Shown: positions 51,193-62,982, counted from the stretch's first letter. The stretch is DNA of 64,000 nucleotides from Paraburkholderia heleia NBRC 101817 (GCF_000739775.1 NZ_BBJH01000001.1:97029-161028); one strand, 5' to 3'. Numbers and translations are program-made. Notes: a model not told the origin generated them from the sequence alone.

Positions 51193-52119
51193 ATGCCCGC
51201 CCGCTCAATCGCTTCCCTGACGCTGTCCTTCGGGCTCGTTTCGATACCGGTGAAGCTCTACACCGCCACTGAGAGTTCGTCCGACGTCCGGTTTCACATG
51301 CTGGCGCCCGACGGCTCGCGCGTGAAGCAGCAATACGTCTCCGAGAAGACGGGCGATGTTGTCGAGCGCTCGAGCATGAACAAGGGCTACGAATTCGAAA
51401 AGGACCGTTTCGTGGTCTTCACGAGCGACGAGCTAAAAGCCCTGGAAGACGCTGCGAGCCATGTCGTCGAAATCATGGCTTTCATCCCGGAAGAGGCGAT
51501 TAACCCGGTCTTCTACGACAAGGCCTACTACATTGCGCCCGACAAGCGAGGCGGCAAGCCGTACAGCCTGTTGCAGCAGGCGCTCGTAGAGAGCGGCCGT
51601 TGCGCATTGGCGAAATGGGCGTCGAAAGGACGGACGCGGATCGTGCAGGTGCGCCCCGAGGAAGACGGGCTCGTCTTTCAGCAATTGCTTTACGCCGACG
51701 AGGTTCGCTCGCTGGCCGACCTGCATGTCGAACGTGTCGACGTATCCGATACCGAGATGAAACTCGCGTTGCAGATTATCGAGCAGGGCGCCGAAGACAA
51801 TTACGACCCGACTGCGTACGAAGACGAAGAGAAGAAGCGCATCCTCGCAGCCATCGACGAAAAGATCGCCGGCAAGCAGGTCGTCGTTCACGAGGCCGAC
51901 GAAGAACGGGCCGGCGGCGGACAGGTTATCGACCTGATGGATGCCTTGCGCGCGAGTTTGAAGGGGGGCGCGAAAGCGAAAGCCGCTGCGGCGCCCAAAC
52001 GCAGCAAGAGCGCGGAGCCGGTTACCGAGCTTCCTGTCGCGCCCAAAACGCGCAAGCCGCCGGCGCGTGCGACCAGGGCGCCCGCTGAGGCGCCTGCAAA
52101 GGTCCGGGCACGCAAGTGA
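51193..52119 (+). CDS. ku: Ku DNA end-binding protein
   Basis: 308 aa from the ATG at 51193, behind GAGGAGACGTCC; the frame extends upstream to 51148 without need. The Ku core is clear (SIASLTLSFGLVSIPVKLY, then DKAYYIAPDKRGGKPY and RRIL-type C-terminal helix). A basic, Ala/Lys/Pro-rich tail follows after about residue 250. Ku binds DNA ends and recruits LigD. Its stop overlaps the next GTG start (GTGA). Confidence 0.93.
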   Translation: MPARSIASLTLSFGLVSIPVKLYTATESSSDVRFHMLAPDGSRVKQQYVSEKTGDVVERSSMNKGYEFEKDRFVVFTSDELKALEDAASHVVEIMAFIPEEAINPVFYDKAYYIAPDKRGGKPYSLLQQALVESGRCALAKWASKGRTRIVQVRPEEDGLVFQQLLYADEVRSLADLHVERVDVSDTEMKLALQIIEQGAEDNYDPTAYEDEEKKRILAAIDEKIAGKQVVVHEADEERAGGGQVIDLMDALRASLKGGAKAKAAAAPKRSKSAEPVTELPVAPKTRKPPARATRAPAEAPAKVRARK

Positions 52120-52955
52120 CGCCACAAGCCGCCGCGCGCGAGATCTCGATGCGCGAACTGCAGGCCATGCTGGGCGTTACGCGGAGGGTGGTATCCGGTC
52201 TCATTGCGGCAGGATTCGTGAAGCCGTCACGGGGGCCGCGAAACGCCTACCGCTTCACGTTCCAGGACGTCGTGCTGCTGCGTACGGCGTTGCGGCTGCG
52301 CGATGCGCGCATTGCGCCGCGCAAGATCATCATGGCGCTCACGCGGCTCAGAGACGAGTTACCCGATGCGTTGCCGCTCACGGGCATTCGCGTATCGGCA
52401 GTCGGTAACGACGTGGCGGTGCGGACCGGCCCTTCGCAATGGGATGCCGCCACCGGTCAGTTCCTGCTCGATTTCGAAGTTGCGCAAATCAAGGGCGATG
52501 TCGTGTTTCTCGACTCGGCGCCCGCGCAGAAGAATCTGGCGCATCAGGCGCACGAGTGGTACGACCTCGGCGAGCAGTTGAGAGCGTCCGATGCGAGCGG
52601 CGCCGAACGGGCGTACAGGAAGGCCATCGCGTTATCGCCGCAACCTTTTTATGCTGCCTTCGTCGACCTGGGCGCGCTGCTGTGTGAGCTCGAATCCCGG
52701 TGCGAAGACGCGCTGCATGTATTCGACGAGGCGTTGGCGCACTTCCCCAACGACGCCGTGCTGCACTTCAATCGCGCGATTGCGTTCGAGGAGCTGGGGC
52801 GCTTCGAAGACGCTGAGCGAAGCTATACACGCTGTCTCGAACTCGACCCGACATACGCGGACGCCCACCACAATCTGGCGATGCTGCTCGAAAAACGGGG
52901 CGACCCGCAGGGCCTCGTCCGCCATTTGAGCGCGTATCGACGGCTGACGACCTGA
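52116..52955 (+). CDS. HTH-TPR protein coupled to ku
   Basis: 279 aa from a GTG at 52116 that overlaps the ku stop by four bases. Residues about 10-75 form a MerR-like helix-turn-helix (MRELQAMLGVTRRVVSGLIA, then YRFTFQDVVLLRTALRLRDA). Residues about 150-275 are three or four TPR-like repeats (ALHVFDEALAHFPNDAVLHF, AERSYTRCLELDPTYADAHH). I know no named function. The coupling suggests a regulator or partner of the NHEJ pair, perhaps sensing damage through the TPR part. Confidence 0.8.
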   Translation: MTPQAAAREISMRELQAMLGVTRRVVSGLIAAGFVKPSRGPRNAYRFTFQDVVLLRTALRLRDARIAPRKIIMALTRLRDELPDALPLTGIRVSAVGNDVAVRTGPSQWDAATGQFLLDFEVAQIKGDVVFLDSAPAQKNLAHQAHEWYDLGEQLRASDASGAERAYRKAIALSPQPFYAAFVDLGALLCELESRCEDALHVFDEALAHFPNDAVLHFNRAIAFEELGRFEDAERSYTRCLELDPTYADAHHNLAMLLEKRGDPQGLVRHLSAYRRLTT

Positions 52956-52997
52956 ACCGTGCAGAAGGCGGCAAGCTGGCCGTCTCAGTTGGCCACG

Positions 52998-53858
52998 TCA
53001 AACCGTCGCCACAAGAATCGACTCTCCGCTCGCAGGCCTTAACCCATCGCTACGGTCTGCGAAATAACGCGCGGTGAGATCCGCGGTCGAGACATGGCGC
53101 GCCTCGCGCAAACCGGCCTCGCGCGCCAGCGCAAGCATCTCGCCGGGCGCAAAAAAGCTCACGAACGGCGTACCCGCCGCCTTCGCGCGTGCATACACGG
53201 CGGCATGCTGCGAGCGCTCGGGCTCGTCGATGAGTTCGAGCGGCAAGAGGAAGGTCATGACGAGCGTCGAGCCCGGCGCGAGCTGCGCGATCTGCCGCAG
53301 CGTCGCGAGGTTGGCTTCGCGCGTGAGATACATGGAAACGCCCGTCGAGGCGATCACCGCGGGGCCCGCGGCATCGAACCCGGCCGCGGCGAGCCGTTCC
53401 CACCACGTCTCGCCGGCTTCGAAATCCACCGGAACGAAGCGCAGCCACGCCGGCTCGCGAAACCCCAGCGCCATGAGCCGCTGACGCTTCCATGCCTGCG
53501 CGCCTGGCTTGTCCACCTCGTACACGTGCAGGCGCGAGGCGATTTCGGGGCGGCGCTGCGCGAACGTGTCGAGTCCCGCGCCGAGAATCGCGTACTGCCG
53601 TGCGAGCCCTGTTGCAGTCTGTTCGGCCACGAGGTCTTCGACAAAGCGCGCGCGCCCGACGATCGAGGCACGATAGCCGCGCGTCCCTTCAGGGTGCATA
53701 TCGGGCCGCTCGCGCCAGTTCGACTCCGGCGCGGCGATCTGCATGCCGGTTTCGTCTTCGAGCACGTGGGGCGCATCGTCGACCTGGACGTGCAGCGCGC
53801 GCCACAGCGCGACGCGGATGGCAGTGCTGTCGGGAGCGGCGGTATGGCTGGCGGGCAT
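52998..53858 (-). CDS. SAM-dependent methyltransferase, LCMT/TIGR00027-like
   Basis: 286 aa. SAM-binding features include AILGAGLDTFAQRRP near residue 90 and YEVDKPGAQAWKRQRL; the family resembles leucine carboxyl methyltransferase-like proteins that methylate unknown small substrates. The NHEJ gene is convergent 42 bp away. Divergent or co-transcribed partners are not seen; the LysR gene upstream runs the same way but is separated by 34 bp. Confidence 0.8.
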   Translation of the reverse strand: MPASHTAAPDSTAIRVALWRALHVQVDDAPHVLEDETGMQIAAPESNWRERPDMHPEGTRGYRASIVGRARFVEDLVAEQTATGLARQYAILGAGLDTFAQRRPEIASRLHVYEVDKPGAQAWKRQRLMALGFREPAWLRFVPVDFEAGETWWERLAAAGFDAAGPAVIASTGVSMYLTREANLATLRQIAQLAPGSTLVMTFLLPLELIDEPERSQHAAVYARAKAAGTPFVSFFAPGEMLALAREAGLREARHVSTADLTARYFADRSDGLRPASGESILVATV

Positions 53859-53892
53859 GGTTCGGTCCTCTCGCGCGGGTTTCGCCGCACGA

Positions 53893-54897
53893 TTATCGCC
53901 CGCCTGGCTCGCGGCCGTGCGTTCCGTAGATGTCGGCGCTCACCTGCCGCAACGCCTCGATCATCACGCTCGCCGCGGGCGTAAGGAGCCCGTCCGCACG
54001 CGTGATGATGCCGAAGTCGTCCATCTGGCAATCCATCGGCACCGGCAGGATCGCGACCATGCCGTGCGCCGCGTAGTAGCGCGCCACGTCCTCGGTGAGC
54101 ACGGCGATCATGTCGCTTTGCTCCAGCACGCGCGTGATGAAGAGCAGCGCGGGTGTCTCGACCACGTTCGACGGGGGCGCGAGGCTCGCGCGCTGGAACA
54201 TCAGCTCGAAGCGGTGGCGCAGCACGCTGCCGACCGGCGGCACGACCCAGGTGGCACGCGCGATGTCCGCGAGCGCAATCGGTCGGGCTTTGTCCTGCGC
54301 CGCCACAAGCATGGGATGCCCCGGCCGGACCACGGCGCACACGGGCTCGCCCGCGAGCGGCTCGTAACGCAGCTGGAGCTTGTCGTGCTCGGCGGAAAGA
54401 CGGCCCAGCACCACGTCGAGCTTGTCCTGCGCCAGGTGTTCGAGCAGCACGTTGCTGGCGTCGATTTCCACGGAGACGCGCAGGTTCGCATGCGTGCGCT
54501 TGACCGCCGCAACGGCCGCCGGCAGCACGCGCACACCCGGCGAGGTGATCGCGCCCACCGCCACGTGGCCAAGACGCCCGGCCTTCAGTGCGCTCAATTC
54601 CTCTTGCGCCTGGTCGAGGCTGCCGAGCACGGCGCGCGCGTGGCGGATCAGCGCGTCGCCATACAGCGTGGGCCGCATGCCGCGCGGCATGCGCTCGAAC
54701 AGCACCGCGCCGAGCATGTCCTCGAGCTCGCGCAGGAGCTTCGAGGCGGCGGGCTGCGTCATGTTCAGCGCCGCCGCCGCGCGGTGAATGTTGCCTTCCT
54801 CCGCCAGCGCCACGACGAGAAGCAACTGCCGCGTTTTCAGCCGCGTGCGCACGTACCAGGGGCTCGTATCGAGCATGTCTTTCGCCTGTTTTCCCAA
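53893..54897 (-). CDS. LysR-family regulator, GbpR-like
   Basis: 334 aa. The helix-turn-helix is at residues 20-60 (TRQLLLVVALAEEGNIHRAA, NMTQPAASKLLREL). The effector domain resembles GbpR-type regulators of sugar uptake (LGHVAVGAITSPGVRVLP). It is divergent from the L-arabinose genes across 146 bp. Effector candidates are arabinose, galactose or a pathway acid. Confidence 0.88.
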   Translation of the reverse strand: MGKQAKDMLDTSPWYVRTRLKTRQLLLVVALAEEGNIHRAAAALNMTQPAASKLLRELEDMLGAVLFERMPRGMRPTLYGDALIRHARAVLGSLDQAQEELSALKAGRLGHVAVGAITSPGVRVLPAAVAAVKRTHANLRVSVEIDASNVLLEHLAQDKLDVVLGRLSAEHDKLQLRYEPLAGEPVCAVVRPGHPMLVAAQDKARPIALADIARATWVVPPVGSVLRHRFELMFQRASLAPPSNVVETPALLFITRVLEQSDMIAVLTEDVARYYAAHGMVAILPVPMDCQMDDFGIITRADGLLTPAASVMIEALRQVSADIYGTHGREPGGR

Positions 54898-54910
54898 ATA
54901 GTATTAGGTG

Positions 54911-54940
54911 TTTATACCAATGCCGATTTCGATATCGGAA
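54911..54940. promoter_or_regulatory. Candidate LysR operator for the arabinose genes
   Basis: CCGAT-ttcgat-ATCGG (54923-54938) contains the inner palindrome CGATATCG and has TTATACC on its left. It lies 26 bp before the LysR start and 106 bp before the dehydratase start, in the shared divergent region. Confidence 0.45.
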
Positions 54941-55043
54941 GCGTCCATTATTTCATTAGAAGGTTATCAGACTTCTCCCTAGACTGTGCCGAATCCATCG
55001 CTCGAAGCAATCGGCGAATTACCCGCTCCACAAGACGAACACG

Positions 55044-56795
55044 ATGTCGGATACCCAACCCAAACTGCGCTCCCAACAGTGGTTCGGCACCACGGACAAG
55101 AACGGCTTCATGTACCGAAGCTGGATGAAGAACCAGGGCATTCCCGATCACGAATTCGATGGTCGCCCGATCATCGGCATCTGCAACACCTGGTCGGAAC
55201 TCACGCCCTGCAATGCGCATTTCCGCAAGCTCGCGGAGCACGTGAAGCGCGGCATTTATGAGGCGGGCGGCTTTCCGGTCGAGTTCCCGGTGTTCTCGAA
55301 CGGCGAGTCGAACCTGCGCCCCTCGGCCATGCTCACGCGCAATCTCGCCTCCATGGACGTGGAAGAGGCGATTCGCGGCAACCCCATCGACGCCGTCGTG
55401 CTGCTGTGCGGCTGCGACAAGACCACGCCCGCGCTGCTGATGGGCGCGGCGAGCGTGGACGTGCCCGCCATCGTCGTGACCGGCGGCCCGATGCTCAACG
55501 GCAAGCATGAAGGCAAGGACATCGGCTCCGGCACGGTGGTCTGGCGGCTGCACGAAGAGCTGAAGGCGGGCGAGATCGACTTGCACCAGTTCCTTTCGGC
55601 AGAAGCGGGCATGTCGCGCTCGGCGGGCACCTGCAACACCATGGGCACCGCCTCGACGATGGCCTGCATGGCCGAATCGCTCGGCGTTTCGCTGCCGCAC
55701 AACGCCGCGATTCCCGCCGTCGATTCGCGCCGCTACGTGCTCGCGCACATGTCGGGCATCCGCATCGTGCAGATGGCGCTGGAAGACCTGAAGCTTTCGA
55801 AAGTCCTCACACGCGAAGCGTTCGAGAACGCCATTCGCACCAACGCCGCCATCGGCGGCTCGACCAACGCCGTGATTCACCTGAAGGCGATCGCCGGGCG
55901 CATCGGTGTCGATCTCGAACTGGAAGACTGGCAGCGCATTGGCCGCAACACGCCGACCATCGTCGATCTGCAGCCTTCGGGCCGCTTCCTGATGGAAGAG
56001 TTCTATTACGCGGGCGGTCTGCCGGCGGTGCTGCGCCGGCTCGGCGAAGCGAATCTGCTGCCGCATCCCGACGCGCTCACGGTCAACGGCAAGTCGATCT
56101 GGGACAACGTGCGCGAGGCGCCCAGCTACAACGACGAAGTGATTCGTCAACTCGACAACCCATTGATCGCGGACGGCGGCATCTGTATCCTGCGCGGCAA
56201 TCTCGCGCCGCGCGGCGCCGTGCTCAAGCCGTCGGCGGCCACCCCCGAGCTGCTCAGGCATCGTGGCCGCGCCGTGGTGTTCGAAAACTTCGACCACTAC
56301 AAGGCGACGATCGGCGATGAATCGCTCGACGTCGACCGCGACTCCATTCTCGTGATGAAGAACTGCGGTCCGCGCGGCTACCCCGGCATGGCCGAGGTCG
56401 GCAACATGGGCCTGCCGCCCAAGCTGCTGCGCCAGGGCGTGAAGGACATGGTGCGCATTTCGGATGCGCGCATGAGCGGCACGGCTTACGGCACGGTGGT
56501 CCTGCACGTGGCGCCCGAAGCGGCGGCGGGCGGCCCGCTCGCGGCCGTGCGCAACGGCGACTGGATCGAGCTGGACTGCGAATCGGGCCGCCTGCATCTG
56601 GACATCAGCGACGAGGAGCTCGCGCGCCGTCTGAGCGACGTCGATCCGGCGGCCGCGCCCGGCGTGGCGGAGCAACTCGGCAAGGGCGGCTATGCGCGCC
56701 TTTATGTCGATCACGTGCTGCAGGCCGACGAGGGTTGCGACCTCGACTTCCTCGTGGGCAAGCGCGGGGCGGAAGTGCCGCGGCATTCGCATTGA
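55044..56795 (+). CDS. L-arabonate dehydratase (IlvD/Edd family)
   Basis: 583 aa [Fe-S] dehydratase. It converts L-arabonate to L-2-keto-3-deoxyarabonate. The cluster Cys are in GICNTWSELTPCNAH, CGCDKTTPALLMGA and AGTCNTMGTASTMA; SDARMSGTAYGTVVLHV is near the C-terminus. Sequence type and neighbours fit the arabonate/galactonate branch instead of IlvD or Edd. The first gene of the rightward arabinose block. Confidence 0.88.
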   Translation: MSDTQPKLRSQQWFGTTDKNGFMYRSWMKNQGIPDHEFDGRPIIGICNTWSELTPCNAHFRKLAEHVKRGIYEAGGFPVEFPVFSNGESNLRPSAMLTRNLASMDVEEAIRGNPIDAVVLLCGCDKTTPALLMGAASVDVPAIVVTGGPMLNGKHEGKDIGSGTVVWRLHEELKAGEIDLHQFLSAEAGMSRSAGTCNTMGTASTMACMAESLGVSLPHNAAIPAVDSRRYVLAHMSGIRIVQMALEDLKLSKVLTREAFENAIRTNAAIGGSTNAVIHLKAIAGRIGVDLELEDWQRIGRNTPTIVDLQPSGRFLMEEFYYAGGLPAVLRRLGEANLLPHPDALTVNGKSIWDNVREAPSYNDEVIRQLDNPLIADGGICILRGNLAPRGAVLKPSAATPELLRHRGRAVVFENFDHYKATIGDESLDVDRDSILVMKNCGPRGYPGMAEVGNMGLPPKLLRQGVKDMVRISDARMSGTAYGTVVLHVAPEAAAGGPLAAVRNGDWIELDCESGRLHLDISDEELARRLSDVDPAAAPGVAEQLGKGGYARLYVDHVLQADEGCDLDFLVGKRGAEVPRHSH

Positions 56796-56890
56796 GCGTT
56801 TGATGCAACGAGTCGGGGCGCGCCGGCGCCCTGAGCGCGGCAGAGACGAAGGGCAGACCGGTCTAGAGAAAGAACGAGGTTGGAGACACG

Positions 56891-58246
56891 ATGACGAACC
56901 CGCAGGTGCTGCAACACGAAAGCCCCGCTGCACTGGCAAGCGCCAGCAGCGAGGAACAGCGCATCGTCGGCCATATCGCGCGCCGGCTTCTGCCTTTTCT
57001 CGCGCTGATCTATGTGGTGGCATACGTCGATCGCACCGTGGTCGGCTTCGCGAAGCTGCACATGAACGCGGCCGTGGGCCTGTCCGATGCCGCCTACGGT
57101 CTGGGCGCCGGCCTCTTCTTCATCGGTTATTTTCTCTGCGAAGTGCCGAGCAATCTCGCGCTCGCGCGCTTCGGCGCGCGCGTGTGGTTCGCACGCATTC
57201 TCTTCACGTGGGGCGTGATCACGATGCTGATGGCGCTCGTGAGCGGCCCGAAGAGCTTCTATGCGCTGCGCTTTTTGCTGGGCGCGGCGGAGGCCGGTCT
57301 CTATCCCGGCATTCTGTATTTCCTCACGCAGTGGTTTCCCATGCGCCACCGCGCGCGCGTGATCGGCCTGCTGGTGCTCGCGCAGCCCGTCGCCGGCATC
57401 GTCACCGGGCCGATTGCGGGCGCGCTGCTCGAAACGCAGGGCTTTTTCGGCATGTCGAACTGGCAGACGCTCTTCGTCGTGAGCGGCCTGCCCGCCGTGC
57501 TGCTGTGCATCCCCACCCTGCGTCTGTTGCCCGAGTCGCCCGCGCACGCGCGCTGGCTCGACGGCGCCGGGCGCCGCTGGATCGAGCGCGAACTCGCCGC
57601 CGACCGGCGCGCCTACCGGCTCGACACGCATCGCAACCCGTTTGGCGCGCTCAAGGATCGCCGCGTGCTGCTGCTTGCGCTGCTGTTCCTGCCGTTTCCG
57701 CTGTGCATCTATGGTTTGTCGCTCTGGTTGCCTACCATTATCAAGGCGTTCGGCGTGACCGATTCCACGGCGGGCCTGCTTTCCGCGGTGCCGTATCTGT
57801 TCGCGGTAGCGGGCCTGCTGATCGTGCCGCGCCATTCGGACAAGCATCGCGAACGCTACGGCCACATCGTCGTGGTCTCGGGCGTCGCGGCGCTGACGAT
57901 GGCCGCGAGCGCGTGGTTCCACGCGCCGGCGCTGCAACTGCTGTTCATCTGCCTGACCGCATTTTCGATCTACTCGATTCAGGCCGTGGTCTGGGCGCTG
58001 CCCGGCGAGTTCCTCACCGGCGCGAGCGCGGCCGTGGGGATCGCGACGATCAACTCGCTCGCGAATCTCGGCGGCTATCTCGGCCCCTATGGCATCGGGC
58101 TCATCAAGGACGCGACGGGCAGCCTGGCGGCCGGGCTTTACTTTCTCGCGGCCACGCTGGTGTTCGCGGTGCTCGTGACGTTCGCCGTGCGCGCGGTGCT
58201 GCGCACGCCTCGCCGCGGCACGGGAGAACTGGCGAGCGAATCGTGA
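56891..58246 (+). CDS. MFS transporter, anion:cation symporter type
   Basis: 451 aa with about twelve hydrophobic segments. The first has YVVAYVDRTVVGFAKLHMN, the N-half motif is ARFGARVWFARILF, and the C-half has GLSLWLPTIIKAFG. The ACS family moves organic acids, including sugar acids. In this operon it probably imports L-arabonate or a related acid. GGAG lies six bases before the start. Confidence 0.88.
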   Translation: MTNPQVLQHESPAALASASSEEQRIVGHIARRLLPFLALIYVVAYVDRTVVGFAKLHMNAAVGLSDAAYGLGAGLFFIGYFLCEVPSNLALARFGARVWFARILFTWGVITMLMALVSGPKSFYALRFLLGAAEAGLYPGILYFLTQWFPMRHRARVIGLLVLAQPVAGIVTGPIAGALLETQGFFGMSNWQTLFVVSGLPAVLLCIPTLRLLPESPAHARWLDGAGRRWIERELAADRRAYRLDTHRNPFGALKDRRVLLLALLFLPFPLCIYGLSLWLPTIIKAFGVTDSTAGLLSAVPYLFAVAGLLIVPRHSDKHRERYGHIVVVSGVAALTMAASAWFHAPALQLLFICLTAFSIYSIQAVVWALPGEFLTGASAAVGIATINSLANLGGYLGPYGIGLIKDATGSLAAGLYFLAATLVFAVLVTFAVRAVLRTPRRGTGELASES

Positions 58247-58286
58247 TGGCGCGGCCTGACACCCTTTCTCAAGCAGGACTGAAGAC

Positions 58287-60200
<1,914 letters not shown>

Positions 60201-60202
<2 letters not shown>

Positions 60203-60230
60203 AGACGCTTGTTTCAAGCGCTTCTTTCTA
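60201..60230 (+). terminator. Hairpin after the arabinose dehydrogenase gene
   Basis: GAAG-a-CGCTTG, loop TTT, CAAGCG-CTTC (60201-60224) is followed by TTTCTA. It begins within the last codon and may partly terminate transcription or protect the transcript end before araF. Confidence 0.45.
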
Positions 60231-60274
60231 GCATTACACGCGCATTACACAGACGCATTACACACGTAGTACAC
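60231..60274 (+). repeat. Tandem GCATTACAC repeats upstream of araF
   Basis: GCATTACAC occurs exactly at 60231-60239, 60242-60250 and 60255-60263. A fourth degenerate copy (GTAGTACAC) is at 60266-60274. Spacings are 11, 13 and 11 bases, near one helical turn. The array ends 22 bases before the araF ATG. Confidence 0.6.
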
Positions 60275-60295
60275 CACACCTGAGGAGACAGGAGC

Positions 60296-61300
60296 ATGAC
60301 CAGCAAGATCCGCCGTTTGACCCTTCGTGCCGCCTTCGCGGCGATGTGCATCGCCCCGCTCGGCATGAACGTGGCGGCGCACGCCGACTCGCCCGTGAAG
60401 ATCGGCTTTCTCGTGAAGATGCCGGAACAGGCATGGTTCATCAACGAGCAGAAGGCCGCCACTGCGCTCGGCCAGAAGGAGAACTTCTCGGTGGTGAACA
60501 TCGGCACGCCGGACGGCGAGAAGGTGCTCGCCGCCATCGACAACCTCGGCGCGCAAGGCGCACAAGGCTTCGTGATCTGCGCGCCGGACGTGCGTCTCGG
60601 GCCGGCAATCCAGGCGCGCGCCAAGCGCTACAACATGAAGTTCGTCACGGTGGACGACCAGCTCGTCGACTCGTCGGGCAAGCCGCTCGCCAACGTGCCG
60701 CACCTTGGCATGTCGGCGCTCAAGATCGGCAATCAGGTTGGCCAGGCGATCACCGACGAAATGAAGCGCCGCGGCTGGAAGCCCGAAGAAGTGGGCGCGC
60801 TGCGCATTACCGACTATGAGCTGCCCACGGCGAAGCTGCGCACGGACGGCGCGACGCAATCGCTGCTGGCGGGCGGCTTCAAGAAGGAAAACATCTTCGA
60901 CGCCCCGCAAAAGACCACCGACGACGAAGGCGGCTTCAATGCGGCGTCGCCGGTGCTCGCCCAGCATCCGAACATCAAGAAGTGGGTGGTGTTCGCGCTC
61001 AACGAGGAAAGCGTGCTGGGCGCCGTGCGCGCGACCGAACAGCTGCACATTCCTTCGGCCGACGTGATCGGCGTGGGCATCAACGGTGCAGGCGAAGCGT
61101 TTGCCGAGTTCCAGAAGAAGCAGCCTACGGGCTTCTACGGCACGATCGCCGTGAGCTCGACGAACCACGGCAAGGAAAGCGCCGAGAACCTCGTCGACTG
61201 GATCCGCGACGGCAAGCAGCCCGCCGCCGACACGCAGACCACCGGCAAGCTGATGACGCGCGACAACTGGACGGCCGTGCGCGCCGAGCTGGGTATCTAA
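60296..61300 (+). CDS. araF: L-arabinose ABC transporter binding protein
   Basis: 334 aa periplasmic receptor of the AraF type. The signal peptide (cleavage after AHA near residue 30) precedes VKIGFLVKMPEQAWFINEQK. The sugar-pocket block VIGVGINGAGEAF is near residue 258. AGGAGACAGGAGC precedes the ATG. Its position with the araG and araH genes and the arabinose enzymes supports L-arabinose as the ligand. Confidence 0.93.
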   Translation: MTSKIRRLTLRAAFAAMCIAPLGMNVAAHADSPVKIGFLVKMPEQAWFINEQKAATALGQKENFSVVNIGTPDGEKVLAAIDNLGAQGAQGFVICAPDVRLGPAIQARAKRYNMKFVTVDDQLVDSSGKPLANVPHLGMSALKIGNQVGQAITDEMKRRGWKPEEVGALRITDYELPTAKLRTDGATQSLLAGGFKKENIFDAPQKTTDDEGGFNAASPVLAQHPNIKKWVVFALNEESVLGAVRATEQLHIPSADVIGVGINGAGEAFAEFQKKQPTGFYGTIAVSSTNHGKESAENLVDWIRDGKQPAADTQTTGKLMTRDNWTAVRAELGI

Positions 61301-61343
61301 GGACTGCGTAGAAGACTGAGGCGAAGCAAAGGGCAGGGATGCA

Positions 61344-62900
61344 ATGACTGAAACCATGACTGACGCGAACGTGCAAGCGAACGCGAACGCGGTGAAGGGC
61401 GCTCAACAGGGGAATCGCGCGTATCTGGAGCTCGACGGCATGACCGTGAGCTTCCCGGGCGTGCGCGCGCTCGATCGCGTGGCGCTGGAAGTGCGTGCCG
61501 GCGAAGTGCACGGCTTGATGGGCGAGAACGGCGCGGGTAAATCCACGCTGCTGAAGGTGCTCTCAGGCGTGAACCAGCCGCAGGAAGGCACGCTCAAGCT
61601 GAATGGCGTGGAGCACCGCTTCACGACCACGAAGGCGGCGCTCGAAGCGGGTATCGCGATCATCTATCAGGAACTGCATCTCGTGCCCGAGCTGACGGTG
61701 GCGGAAAACCTGATGCTCGGGCAGTTGCCCAACCGCCTCGGCGTGCTCGACGAAGGCACGCTCGTCAAGCGCGCGATGGATGAACTCAGGCGGCTTGGCG
61801 AGCGCATCGATCCGCGCACGCCGGTGAAGCATCTCTCCATCGGCCAGCGTCAGATGATCGAAATCGGCAAGGCGCTCATGCGCGACGCGCGCGTGATCGC
61901 CTTCGACGAACCGACCAGCTCGCTCTCGGCGCGCGAAACGGAGAACCTGTTTCGCATCATCAACGCGCTGCGTGCGGATGGCCGCGCGATCATCTACGTC
62001 ACCCACCGCATGGACGAAGTCTATGAGCTCTGCGACCGCGTGACGGTGTTCCGCGACGGCAAGCGCATCGAGACGTTCGATTCGGTGGCCGATCTCGATC
62101 GCAATCGCCTGATCGCGGCGATGGTGGGCCGCTCGATCGAGGACGTGTACGGCTATCGTTCGCGCCCAGCCGGTGACGTGCTGCTCGAAGCGAAGGGCCT
62201 GCTGGGCCCCGGCCTCGTCGAGCCGGTGTCGTTCACGGCGCGGCGCGGCGAGATCGTCGGCTTCTTCGGGCTCGTGGGCGCGGGTCGCTCGGAACTCATG
62301 AAGCTGATTTACGGCGCGACGCGCGCGAGCGCGGGTCACGTCGAGCTCGACGGCCAGCGCGTCAATTTCGCAAGCCCGCGCGACGCCGTGCGCGCGGGCC
62401 TCGCGCTATGCCCCGAGGACCGCAAGCAGGAAGGCATCGTCGCGATCGCCTCGGTGGCCGACAACCTCAACATCAGCGCGCGCCGTCACTTCAGCCCCGC
62501 ACGCTTCCTGCTCGACGCGCGGCGCGAGCGCGATCTCGCGCAGGACTACATCAGGAAACTCGCGATCAAGACGCGCAACGGCGACACGGCCATCGGCACG
62601 CTGTCGGGCGGCAACCAGCAGAAGGTGATTCTTTCGCGCTGGCTCGCCGAGCGCATCGAGGTGTTCCTGATGGACGAGCCCACGCGCGGTATCGACGTGG
62701 GCGCGCGCGCCGAGATCTACAACCTGCTGTACGAGCTTGCGGAAGCGGGCAAGACCGTCATCATGGTGTCGAGCGACCTGGCCGAAGTGATCGGCGTGTC
62801 GGACCGCATCATCGTCATGCGCGAAGGCCGGATTGCCGGCAGCCTGCCGAAGGCCGAAGCCTCGCCCGACGAACTGATCAAGATGGCGCTGCCGCGCTGA
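61344..62900 (+). CDS. araG: L-arabinose ABC transporter ATP-binding protein
   Basis: 518 aa with two ABC cassettes. The first has Walker [10 protein letters not shown] near residue 57, the signature [15 protein letters not shown] and FDEPTSSL. The second has the degenerate loop [11 protein letters not shown], the signature [15 protein letters not shown] and [12 protein letters not shown], as is usual for sugar importers. It lies 43 bp after araF. Confidence 0.93.
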   Translation: MTETMTDANVQANANAVKGAQQGNRAYLELDGMTVSFPGVRALDRVALEVRAGEVHGLMGENGAGKSTLLKVLSGVNQPQEGTLKLNGVEHRFTTTKAALEAGIAIIYQELHLVPELTVAENLMLGQLPNRLGVLDEGTLVKRAMDELRRLGERIDPRTPVKHLSIGQRQMIEIGKALMRDARVIAFDEPTSSLSARETENLFRIINALRADGRAIIYVTHRMDEVYELCDRVTVFRDGKRIETFDSVADLDRNRLIAAMVGRSIEDVYGYRSRPAGDVLLEAKGLLGPGLVEPVSFTARRGEIVGFFGLVGAGRSELMKLIYGATRASAGHVELDGQRVNFASPRDAVRAGLALCPEDRKQEGIVAIASVADNLNISARRHFSPARFLLDARRERDLAQDYIRKLAIKTRNGDTAIGTLSGGNQQKVILSRWLAERIEVFLMDEPTRGIDVGARAEIYNLLYELAEAGKTVIMVSSDLAEVIGVSDRIIVMREGRIAGSLPKAEASPDELIKMALPR

Positions 62901-62982
62901 AGCCTGTTTATTTTGCCTTGCCGGTCGCGTCCGAAAACGGCGTCAAGCGGCGCCCGCGACCGATCCGAAACGATGAACTGAA

